DNA of 10,642 nucleotides, taken from contig CAYUCV010000038.1 of assembly GCA_964443545.1 (NCBI GenBank), forward strand, positions 1 to 10,642, in the 5' to 3' direction. The stretch comes from JBAZKV01 sp964443545. Its GTDB lineage: Bacteria; Margulisbacteria; WOR-1; JAKLHX01; JBAZKV01. The first letter of the stretch is position 1, and every line of letters starts with the position of its first letter. A program made the position numbers and the translations under genes. The notes under the pieces were generated by a model that was not told the DNA's origin, ran no database searches, and worked only from the letters and a program-made list of their open reading frames with translations. Positions 1 to 6,222 of this stretch are shown here, one piece after another.

Positions 1-5
1 GCCCG

Positions 6-90
6 CCTGCCAAGCCTTCCCGGCTCGGCGGGATGGCGGGCAGGTCGGCTCCTTGGAAAGCAAGACCGGAGCCGAACATTCATGTTCGGG
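6..90 (+). repeat. Structured palindromic repeat, copy 1 (upstream of fliJ-like gene)
   Basis: This is an intergenic element made of a GC-rich imperfect hairpin followed by two shorter ones. In the first, 6-11 pairs with 39-44, 14-16 with 35-37 and 18-22 with 29-33. The second pairs TCGGCTCC (45-52) with GGAGCCGA (68-75). The third pairs CCGAACAT (72-79) with ATGTTCGG (82-89). The last two share CCGA at 72-75, so their full-length stems cannot both form. Bases 43-90 recur at 8903-8951 with about four differences, including one indel. The element ends 13 bp before the FliJ-like start codon, just ahead of its ribosome binding site. The first hairpin is unlike that of copy 2, so the element looks modular. 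Its function is unknown. Confidence 0.8.
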
Positions 91-103
91 TTATAGAGGA
101 ACC

Positions 104-592
104 ATGGCAAAAGAAGTTAAGCCTGGAAAAAAGTTCGATTATCCCCTTGAGACGGTGCTCAAGGTCAAAAAGATAAAGGAAAAGAAAGAGCAGGAAAAAT
201 TTGCCGAATCCCAGAGAGAGTACTACCTGGAAAAACAGAGGGAAAAAGAGATCGAGGACGAAAAAAAGGCAAAAGCCACCGAGCTCAAGGGAATGATGAA
301 AGGCACTATCTCCAGCATGGACAAGATCATGCAGCGCAAGCAGCACCTCAACCTCCTCAAGGAGCATCTGGACGCCCAGATAGAAAAAGTGATCGAGGCC
401 AGCAAAAAACTGGAAAAGCAAAGGGGGAAACTTCTTATAGCCATGAAGGACCGCAAGATCATAGACAAAGACAAAGAGCACAAACTGGACAAGTACAACG
501 AAGTGATGAAGCAGCTTGACATCAAATTCATGGACGAGATAGCCACACTTAGGTTCAAAAGAGAAAAAATGAAGAGCGAGGGAGATATTTAG
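104..592 (+). CDS. FliJ-like flagellar/type III export chaperone (putative)
   Basis: The 162-residue protein is very rich in Lys and Glu, has no signal peptide or membrane segment, and is predicted to be almost entirely a long antiparallel coiled coil. It opens with F-D-Y-P-L-E-T-V-L-K (residues 11-20), which resembles the FliJ start (aromatic, P-L-E-x-V-L). Near the end comes K-D-R-K-I-I-D-K (about 116-123), similar to the conserved distal FliJ helix. FliJ is about 147 residues long; it binds the FliI ATPase and the export gate of the flagellar type III apparatus. I chose the ATG at 104, preceded by GAGG (96-99) at 4 nt spacing. An in-frame TTG at 53 would lie inside the repeat. No other flagellar gene is visible, so a YscO-type stalk protein or an unrelated coiled-coil protein is possible. 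Confidence 0.55.
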   Translation: MAKEVKPGKKFDYPLETVLKVKKIKEKKEQEKFAESQREYYLEKQREKEIEDEKKAKATELKGMMKGTISSMDKIMQRKQHLNLLKEHLDAQIEKVIEASKKLEKQRGKLLIAMKDRKIIDKDKEHKLDKYNEVMKQLDIKFMDEIATLRFKREKMKSEGDI

Positions 593-593
593 A

Positions 594-785
594 TCAGACG
601 GCCTTTTTTACTTTGCCGGCCTTCATGCATTTGGTGCAGACATACTCTCTTTTAACCGCGCCTTTGACTATTATGCGGAGCTTTTGAAGGTTTGGCAGCC
701 ACAGCCTTTTTGTCTTTCTGTTGGAATGGCTGACCCGGTTGCCTGTTACCGGACCTTTATGACATATAAAACATCTGCGCGACAT
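594..785 (-). CDS. rpmB: 50S ribosomal protein L28
   Basis: The product is 63 residues, the usual size of short bacterial L28, a component of the large ribosomal subunit. It begins M-S-R-R-C-F-I-C-H-K-G-P and carries N-R-V-S-H-S-N-R-K-T (about 16-25) followed by R-L-W-L-P-N-L-Q, all typical of L28. Two CxxC pairs (C5/C8 and C50/C53) make this the zinc-binding form. The start at 785 is preceded on the minus strand by GGAG (complement of 795-798) at 9 nt spacing; the frame stays open upstream to 842, but that extension does not look like L28. The gene is convergent with the FliJ-like gene, with one base between the stops, and divergent from recG. No intrinsic terminator is evident, so its 3' end may lie within the opposing gene. 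Confidence 0.96.
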   Translation of the reverse strand: MSRRCFICHKGPVTGNRVSHSNRKTKRLWLPNLQKLRIIVKGAVKREYVCTKCMKAGKVKKAV

Positions 786-805
786 GATTTTATTCTCCAG
801 ATACA

Positions 806-834
806 AATATATCATATAGAAAGAGGTGCCGCAA
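806..834 (-). promoter_or_regulatory. Predicted rpmB promoter (sigma-70 type)
   Basis: Reading the minus strand, TTGCGG (complement of 829-834) is separated by exactly 17 bp from TATATT (complement of 806-811). The -10 matches the consensus at 5 of 6 positions; the -35 matches only the TTG. Transcription would start near 799, leaving a short leader that contains the GGAG ribosome binding site of rpmB. Confidence 0.5.
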
Positions 835-852
835 TACGGCATAAGCAGTCTG

Positions 853-861
853 TGCTAAAAT
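853..861 (+). promoter_or_regulatory. Predicted extended -10 promoter of recG
   Basis: TG-C-TAAAAT forms an extended -10 element ending 6 bp before the recG ATG (868-870). No good -35 is visible, which is common for extended -10 promoters. The expected start of transcription falls on or beside the ATG, and no Shine-Dalgarno sequence lies between, so the mRNA would be leaderless. A short palindrome, TGCCG-CAATA-CGGCA (827-841), lies between this promoter and the divergent rpmB promoter and overlaps the rpmB -35. Confidence 0.5.
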
Positions 862-867
862 TACTTT

Positions 868-2931
868 ATGACCCCAGATCTTGACACCCCTGTCCAGTAC
901 CTCAAAGGAGTCGGCCCGAGCCTGGCAAAATTATTCTCAAAATTGGGAGTGAGCACGGTCAGGGACCTGCTCTTCTATTTTCCCAGGGACTGGGAAGACC
1001 GCAGAAATATACAGCCGGTGTCAAAGCTTTCTGCCGGAGAGGACTGCCTGGTAAAAGGCATTATAAAAAGCGTCAGGGCCGAGAGAACGGGCAGGGGCTT
1101 TAATCTTGTTAAGGCCGTAATAAGCGATGTCTCGGGCTCGGTGCTTGCCACCTGGTTCAACCAGCCTTTCGTAGAAAAAGCGCTCAATTCAAAAAAAGGC
1201 AGCGCTGTCATTATTTCCGGCAGGGCGGACATAAACCCTTATTCAGGCGGGCTGGAAATATCAGTTAAGGACTATGAACTGCCGGACGGCTGTGAAGAAG
1301 CTCAGGCGGTAGTGCCAAAATATTCTCTTACGGCAGGACTATACCAAAAGACCGTAAGGCGCATCATGAAGAAGGCGCTTGACCTGTGCCTGCCACGGGT
1401 AAAGGACCCGATTCCCGAGCAGATCTCAAAAGAACTTGGAATGGGACTATCTTCGGCCGTAAAGGGCCTGCATTTTCCGTCAGCTCCGGAAGAGGCCGAA
1501 AGATGCCGCCAAAGGATAGCCTTTAGCGAGTTCTTTCTTTTGCAGAGCGCGATAGCCATTAGGCGCAAAGAGATACGGCAGGACACAAAGGGAATATCTT
1601 TTGACACAGAGACCGAGCTTGCGTCAAAATTCCTTTCGGTCCTTCCATTTGAGCTGACCGGCGCGCAGAAAAAGGTCCTGGGATCGATAAAAAAGGACAT
1701 GGCGTCTTGTAAGCCCATGAACCGGCTGGTGCAGGGGGATGTCGGCTCCGGAAAAACAATTGTTGCCGTTATCGCCTGCGTCACTGCCGTGTCCAACGGG
1801 TATCAGGCCGCGATAATGGCGCCCACAGAAATACTGGCCCAGCAGCACTACTTCAAGATAAAAGAGCTGGTTTCCCGATTTGGCATAGAAGTACTTCTTG
1901 TAACGGCCGGCGAGAACAGGAAACATAACAAGAACAAGGACAAGGTTGTGCAGGAGCAATGCATAGTGGTTGGGACGCACGCTCTTATACAGGAAAGCAT
2001 CAAGTATTCAAAACTGGGGCTTGTGGTGATAGACGAGCAGCACAGGTTTGGCGTGATGCAGAGGACCCAGTTAAGGGCAAAAGGCAATAATCCAGACCTG
2101 CTTGTAATGACCGCGACTCCCATACCGAGGACTCTCGCTTTCACTATCTATGGCGACCTTGACCGCTCGGTTATAGACGAACTTCCCCCGGGCAGGACCC
2201 CTGTAATGACCAAATATGTCAGCGAGGGCAAAAGAGCATCTCTTTACGGGTTCATGGAAGAAGAAATATCCAAAGGGCGGCAGGCGTATGTGGTCTGCCC
2301 GTTGATAGAAGAATCCGAGAAAATAGACCTTAAGGCGGCAAGGCAGACCTGCGACACTCTTAAAGCGGTCTTTTCCAGGCATAAAGTTGAACTGATGCAC
2401 GGCAGGATGAAACCCGCAGAAAAAGAAAAGATAATGAAAGCTTTTAAAGAGAACAAGATACAGGTCCTGGTCTCCACCACAGTGATAGAGGTCGGCATCG
2501 ATGTTGCCAACGCCAGTATAATGCTGATAGAACATGTGGAGCGCTTTGGGCTTTCGCAGCTGCATCAATTGCGGGGCCGCATCGGCAGGGGAGCGGAGCA
2601 GTCTTATTGCTTTTTGATGGGGAAAGCCTCTTCGGAAGAGTCAAAGGCAAGAGTTAAAGTGATGCTCGAGACCAACGACGGGTTCAAGATAGCCGAAGCG
2701 GACCTAAAACTGCGCGGGCCCGGAGAATTTTTGGGCGTGAGACAGTCCGGCCTGCCCGAGTTCAAGGCTGCCGATATAATACGCGACGCGGAGCTGCTGG
2801 AAAAAGCAAGAAAAGCCGCTTTTGATATAATCAGTAATGACCCCGACCTGGCAGAGCCTCAGGACAGGGAGCTGAAGGCAGAGGTCCTTGGCAGGTACGG
2901 GAAATTCTTTGGACTGGATGTGATCAACTGA
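868..2931 (+). CDS. recG: ATP-dependent DNA helicase RecG
   Basis: The 687-residue protein matches the usual RecG length (about 690). RecG is a cytoplasmic superfamily 2 helicase that remodels stalled replication forks and branched recombination intermediates. The N-terminus (L-K-G-V-G-P-S-L-A-K-L, then L-L-F-Y-F-P-R-D-W) is the typical wedge/OB region. The helicase core follows: Walker A G-D-V-G-S-G-K-T near 291-298, the DEQH box at 389-392, T-A-T-P-I-P-R-T-L near 415-423, and motif VI L-R-G-R-I-G-R-G near 568-575. The C-terminus has the conserved D-L-x-L-R-G-P-G-E-F-L-G segment. All motifs are intact. It is the first gene of a nine-gene plus-strand run; its stop overlaps the rsmD start by one base (TGATG). 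Confidence 0.98.
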   Translation: MTPDLDTPVQYLKGVGPSLAKLFSKLGVSTVRDLLFYFPRDWEDRRNIQPVSKLSAGEDCLVKGIIKSVRAERTGRGFNLVKAVISDVSGSVLATWFNQPFVEKALNSKKGSAVIISGRADINPYSGGLEISVKDYELPDGCEEAQAVVPKYSLTAGLYQKTVRRIMKKALDLCLPRVKDPIPEQISKELGMGLSSAVKGLHFPSAPEEAERCRQRIAFSEFFLLQSAIAIRRKEIRQDTKGISFDTETELASKFLSVLPFELTGAQKKVLGSIKKDMASCKPMNRLVQGDVGSGKTIVAVIACVTAVSNGYQAAIMAPTEILAQQHYFKIKELVSRFGIEVLLVTAGENRKHNKNKDKVVQEQCIVVGTHALIQESIKYSKLGLVVIDEQHRFGVMQRTQLRAKGNNPDLLVMTATPIPRTLAFTIYGDLDRSVIDELPPGRTPVMTKYVSEGKRASLYGFMEEEISKGRQAYVVCPLIEESEKIDLKAARQTCDTLKAVFSRHKVELMHGRMKPAEKEKIMKAFKENKIQVLVSTTVIEVGIDVANASIMLIEHVERFGLSQLHQLRGRIGRGAEQSYCFLMGKASSEESKARVKVMLETNDGFKIAEADLKLRGPGEFLGVRQSGLPEFKAADIIRDAELLEKARKAAFDIISNDPDLAEPQDRELKAEVLGRYGKFFGLDVIN

Positions 2932-3494
2932 TGAGAGTGATAGGAGGCTCGGCAAAAGGGCGAATGCTTAAAACGGCTGTTTTAGGGGGAGGCAAAAAAA
3001 TACGGCCTCTTTCTGACCAGGCAAAAGAAGCTCTTTTCAATATACTTGCGCCGGTCATTGATGGCTGTGCGTTCCTTGACCTTTTTGCGGGTTCCGGCCA
3101 GGTAGGGATAGAGGCTCTTTCCCGCGGGGCTGCTCTGTGTCTGTTCTGCGAAAAAGAAGGCAAAGCGGTCCATTTTATAAAAGAGAACCTGGAGCTCTGC
3201 GCCCTGTCCGACAGGGCCGAGGTCTATGTCCTGGATGTGCTGCGGGCAGTTGATGTCCTGGACAAGAACAAGGCTCTTTTTGATATGATCTTTATAGGGG
3301 CCCCTTACGGCCAGAAGATACTGATAGAGACTTTGGAAAAACTGTCAAAAAGTGCTATATTAAGGGAAAAAGCCGTGGTAATAGCCGAGCATACCAAGAG
3401 GCAGGAAGTCAGTTCCGAATACGGACCGCTAAAGAAATTCAGGGAGAACAAGTACGGGGATACGGTGTTCTCGTTTTACAGGATGGAACAATGA
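2931..3494 (+). CDS. rsmD: RsmD-family 16S rRNA (guanine-N2) methyltransferase, altered catalytic motif
   Basis: At 187 residues this is typical of RsmD, which methylates G966 (E. coli numbering) of 16S rRNA using S-adenosylmethionine. The N-terminus R-V-I-G-G-S-A-K-G-R followed by I-R-P-L-S-D-Q-A-K-E-A-L-F-N-I-L (24-39) is the family signature. F-L-D-L-F-A-G-S-G-Q-V-G (48-59) is the SAM-binding motif I. The catalytic motif IV, normally (D/N)PP(Y/F), reads G-A-P-Y at 123-126 in the context F-D-M-I-F-I-G-A-P-Y-G. Two codons differ from a DPPY reading, so a single sequencing error does not explain it. The position directly before coaD is a widespread arrangement and supports the identity. Activity may be altered. 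The gene overlaps coaD by 4 bp (ATGA). Confidence 0.9.
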   Translation: MRVIGGSAKGRMLKTAVLGGGKKIRPLSDQAKEALFNILAPVIDGCAFLDLFAGSGQVGIEALSRGAALCLFCEKEGKAVHFIKENLELCALSDRAEVYVLDVLRAVDVLDKNKALFDMIFIGAPYGQKILIETLEKLSKSAILREKAVVIAEHTKRQEVSSEYGPLKKFRENKYGDTVFSFYRMEQ

Positions 3495-3982
3495 AGATTT
3501 GTGTATATCCGGGCAGTTTTGATCCGATAACCAACGGACATCTTGACATAATCAAGAGGGCGCTTAAGACCTTTGACGAGGTCTATGTGGCGGTACTGCA
3601 CAATCCCGAAAAAGAGCCCAATTTTTCTTTTGCGCAGCGGATGAAAATGGTAAAAGAGTCGGTTTCCGGCATGAAAAAAGTGTTTGTCGAGAGCTTTGAC
3701 GGGCTTCTGGTGGATTATGCGGCTTCAAAGGGGGCCTGTGCTATAATTAGGGGGCTGCGGGCTGTTTCGGATTTTGAATTTGAATTCCAGATGGCACTTA
3801 CCAATGCCAAAATGCAGCCCAGGATAGAGACTGTGTTTTTGATGACAGGATATAAATATTCTTATCTTAGCTCAAGCCTGGTGATGCAGATAGCAAGACT
3901 GGGAGGGGATGTTTCGGACCTGGTCCCTGCCGCGGTGAACAAAGAACTTAAGACCATCAAAAAGACCGAAAGGGGCAAATAA
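3491..3982 (+). CDS. coaD: Phosphopantetheine adenylyltransferase
   Basis: The 163-residue cytoplasmic enzyme matches the family length (about 160). CoaD transfers AMP from ATP to 4'-phosphopantetheine, giving dephospho-CoA, the penultimate step of coenzyme A synthesis. Visible signatures are Y-P-G-S-F-D-P-I-T-N-G-H (6-17) with the nucleotidyltransferase TxGH motif ending at H17; I-I-R-G-L-R (85-90) followed by D-F-E-F-E-F-Q-M-A; and L-S-S-S-L-V (126-131) near the nucleotide-binding end. The start overlaps the rsmD stop, and the TAA stop shares one base with the ATG of the next gene, so the three are translationally linked. Confidence 0.97.
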   Translation: MKICVYPGSFDPITNGHLDIIKRALKTFDEVYVAVLHNPEKEPNFSFAQRMKMVKESVSGMKKVFVESFDGLLVDYAASKGACAIIRGLRAVSDFEFEFQMALTNAKMQPRIETVFLMTGYKYSYLSSSLVMQIARLGGDVSDLVPAAVNKELKTIKKTERGK

Positions 3983-4455
3983 TGGACAAGATCCTGGGAC
4001 TGCTGGACACTCTGGAATCTCTGATCTTAGACAGCCTCAAGATACCGATGACCGGAAAGACCCTGATAAACGAAGCCGATGTCCTGGCAGTTATAGACAA
4101 GATAAGGCTGGTACTGCAGGGAGAGCCCGGCATAACAATGAGAGCACCTCAGGAAAGACAGGAAGCCCCCTCTGCAAGGATAAAAATGCCGCAGGTTAAT
4201 GATGCCGCGGAAGTGTCCGGACAGGACGCGCAGGCCAAGGCCATGGAAATAATCCAGCAGGCCTATCAGGCCGCGGCGGAGATCAAAGCAGGGGCCAACA
4301 AGTACGCCGATGATGTTCTTTTGAACCTTGAAGCCAACGCCAATAAGATAATCAGGACCATCAAGAACGGCAGGCTGCGCCTAAACAAGACCTTTGGAGG
4401 CCAGATCAGCGCGCAGTCCTCTTCCGAGGCCGAGGGAAGCTCTGTTGAGAACTGA
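3982..4455 (+). CDS. Small coiled-coil protein of the coaD-linked 'ATPase-like' family, function unknown
   Basis: The 157-residue soluble protein has no signal peptide or Walker motif. Residues 1-50 (L-L-D-T-L-E-S-L-I, K-I-P-M-T-G-K-T-L-I, V-L-A-V-I-D-K-I-R-L-V-L) resemble small proteins found next to coaD in clostridia and other phyla, often annotated loosely as 'ATPase' or as V-type ATPase subunit H-like. A low-complexity linker (about 51-80) and a long Ala/Lys-rich helix (about 84-140) follow, similar in style to DivIVA or ATP-synthase stalk helices. The start shares one base with the coaD stop (TAATG). Its 3' end overlaps the predicted rph start by 11 bp. I infer a conserved coiled-coil scaffold; the ATPase label has no support in this sequence. 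Confidence 0.75.
   Translation: MDKILGLLDTLESLILDSLKIPMTGKTLINEADVLAVIDKIRLVLQGEPGITMRAPQERQEAPSARIKMPQVNDAAEVSGQDAQAKAMEIIQQAYQAAAEIKAGANKYADDVLLNLEANANKIIRTIKNGRLRLNKTFGGQISAQSSSEAEGSSVEN
4432..4447 (+). promoter_or_regulatory. Ribosome binding site and TTG start of rph
   Basis: GAGGGA (4432-4437) lies 7 nt before TTG (4445-4447), inside the 3' end of the preceding gene. Starting here puts the RNase PH phosphate-binding residues at R86, T125 and R126, their usual family numbering. That favours this TTG over the in-frame TTG at 4394, which would add 17 residues unlike the family N-terminus. Confidence 0.7.
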
Positions 4456-5158
4456 CAAGCGCAACAACTCGCAGCTTAGAAGCGTCAGCATAACCAGAGG
4501 ATTCATCAAGCATCCTGCCGGCTCCGTTCTGGTGTGTATGGGCGATACCAAAGTTATCTGCACCGCCACGATAGAGGAAAATGTTCCCCCGCACAAAAAG
4601 GGCTCCGGCTCAGGCTGGGTGACGGCGGAATACGGCATGCTTCCCGGCTCTACATCCCAGAGGAACAAACGGGAGTCCTCAAGCGTCAAAATAAAAGGAA
4701 GGACCCAGGAGATACAGCGTCTTATCGGCAGGAGCCTGCGCGCCGTTATGGACCTGGAACTGCTGGGCGAGCGCACTATCCTGCTTGATGCCGATGTGAT
4801 ACAGGCGGACGGGGGAACGCGCACGGCCTCAATAACCGGTTGTTTTGTGGCGATGCATGACGCGGTCCAAAAACTGCTTAAGGACGGCAAGGTAAAAAGG
4901 ACCCCTATAAAGGACTATGTTGCAGCGGTAAGCGCCGGCATAGTTGGAGGAGAAGTTTTGCTGGACCTTAATTACAGCGAGGATTTTCAGGCCTCTGTTG
5001 ACATGAACATTGTAATGACAGGCTCTGGAAAACTCGTTGAAGTTCAGGGCACCGCAGAAACCGAGCCTTTTTCTAAAAAGAAACTGCTTGAATTGATAGA
5101 GACGGCCTCTGTCGGGATCAAAGAACTTATCGAGGCGCAAAAGGAAGCTCTAAAATGA
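4445..5158 (+). CDS. rph: Ribonuclease PH
   Basis: From the TTG at 4445 the protein is 237 residues; E. coli RNase PH is 238. The enzyme is a phosphate-dependent 3'-5' exoribonuclease that trims tRNA 3' ends and works as a hexameric ring in the cytoplasm. Family signatures include G-S-V-L-V-x-M-G-D-T-K-V (26-37), G-W-V-T-A-E-Y-x-M-L-P, G-R-T-Q-E-I-Q-R-L-I-G-R-S-L-R-A-V beginning near R86, and Q-A-D-G-G-T-R-T with T125 and R126. L-D-L-N-Y-S-E-D followed by D-M-N-I-V-M-T is the catalytic region. The usual N-terminal R-x-D-G-R reads R-T-D-K-R here. The gene overlaps the upstream coiled-coil gene by 11 bp and rmlA by 4 bp (ATGA), suggesting translational coupling on both sides. Confidence 0.96.
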   Translation: MRTDKRNNSQLRSVSITRGFIKHPAGSVLVCMGDTKVICTATIEENVPPHKKGSGSGWVTAEYGMLPGSTSQRNKRESSSVKIKGRTQEIQRLIGRSLRAVMDLELLGERTILLDADVIQADGGTRTASITGCFVAMHDAVQKLLKDGKVKRTPIKDYVAAVSAGIVGGEVLLDLNYSEDFQASVDMNIVMTGSGKLVEVQGTAETEPFSKKKLLELIETASVGIKELIEAQKEALK

Positions 5159-6222
5159 AGGCTCTTATCTTGTCGGGAGGAAAAGGCTCAAGGCTGAGGC
5201 CGCTTACCCACACAAGCGCCAAGCAGCTCCTTCCCATAGCCAATAAACCAATAATATTTTACGGCATAGAATCGATAGCCGCCGCGGGGATCAAAGAATT
5301 TGCGGTCATAGTGGGGGACACCGCGGAAGATGTTATGAGAGAGGTTGGCGACGGCAGCAGGTGGGGAATAAACATAACCTATATCAAACAGGACCAACCT
5401 CTGGGGCTGGCCCATGCCGTCAAGATATCCAGGGACTTTATGAAAGACGAGCCTTTCATAATGTATTTGGGCGACAATATGCTAAAAGAAGGCATCCCCG
5501 AGCTGGTAGCTAAGTTCAAGTCCGAAAAGCCCAACTCTCTTATCCTGCTGACAAAAGTGCCCGACCCCCAGCAGTTTGGCGTGGCGGAGCTGGATGCCTC
5601 AGGAAAAATAGTAAAGCTGACAGAAAAACCGAAAGAACCAAAAAGCGACCTTGCCCTGGTCGGCGTCTATCTTTTTGACAAAACCATCTTTGAAGCTGTC
5701 GATCTTATCAAGCCTTCGAAAAGAGGGGAGCTGGAGATAACCGATGCGATCTCCCTCCTGCTTGAGACCGGACACAGGGTGGAGCATCATGTGGTGAGCG
5801 GCTGGTGGAAAGACACGGGAAAGCCGTCGGACCTGCTTGAGGCAAACCAACTTATCCTTAAAGACCTGCCGTCTAAAACAATCGGCAGTGTGGACAGGCC
5901 CTCCGAGATAAAAGGGAATGTTGTTATCGAAGAAGGTGCCAGGATAGAAAGCAGCATTCTGGAAGGCCCCGCGGTGATAGGCAAAAACACCCTGATAAAA
6001 AAGGCCTATATCGGCCCGTACACTTCTATTTCGAACGATGTCGTCATAGAAAAAAGCAAGGTGGAAAATAGTATAATAATGGAAGAGGTGTCCATCTGCG
6101 GTGTCCACCACAGGATAACCGAGAGCATAGTTGGAAGAGGAGTGAGGATAATCTCTGCCGGAGGAAAAGCTCCTGACCACAAGTTCATAATAGGAGATAA
6201 AAGCGAGGTGGTCCTGGCATGA
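5155..6222 (+). CDS. rmlA: Glucose-1-phosphate thymidylyltransferase, long form
   Basis: The 355-residue enzyme is expected to condense dTTP and glucose-1-phosphate to dTDP-glucose, the first step of the dTDP-deoxysugar pathway. The N-terminus L-S-G-G-K-G-S-R-L-R-P-L-T (6-18), K23, and Q-L-L-P-I-A-N-K-P (24-32) form the nucleotidyltransferase signature; Y-L-G-D-N (104-108) contains the probable metal-binding D107. W-W-K-D-T-G follows. Residues about 250-340 are hexapeptide repeats of a left-handed beta-helix, absent from the 290-residue RmlA of E. coli but typical of the long form found in archaea, actinobacteria and other lineages. It overlaps rph and rmlB by 4 bp each. A different NDP-sugar specificity cannot be ruled out, but the adjacent rmlB favours dTDP-glucose. 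Confidence 0.93.
   Translation: MKALILSGGKGSRLRPLTHTSAKQLLPIANKPIIFYGIESIAAAGIKEFAVIVGDTAEDVMREVGDGSRWGINITYIKQDQPLGLAHAVKISRDFMKDEPFIMYLGDNMLKEGIPELVAKFKSEKPNSLILLTKVPDPQQFGVAELDASGKIVKLTEKPKEPKSDLALVGVYLFDKTIFEAVDLIKPSKRGELEITDAISLLLETGHRVEHHVVSGWWKDTGKPSDLLEANQLILKDLPSKTIGSVDRPSEIKGNVVIEEGARIESSILEGPAVIGKNTLIKKAYIGPYTSISNDVVIEKSKVENSIIMEEVSICGVHHRITESIVGRGVRIISAGGKAPDHKFIIGDKSEVVLA

Noticed and set aside
53..103. N-terminal extension of the FliJ-like protein from an in-frame TTG at 53.
   Set aside because: The extension would translate the structured repeat, lacks a ribosome binding site and is unlike FliJ; the ATG at 104 has GAGG upstream.
1302..1980. Long open frames on the minus strand within recG, and similar ones opposite rmlA and rph.
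   Set aside because: They lie entirely opposite well-supported conserved genes, show no recognisable domains and have compositions expected from the antisense of coding sequence.
4394..4444. Upstream TTG as the rph start, adding 17 residues.
   Set aside because: The extra Arg/Pro-rich residues are unlike RNase PH, and the start at 4445 gives family-standard numbering for R86, T125 and R126 plus a good ribosome binding site.
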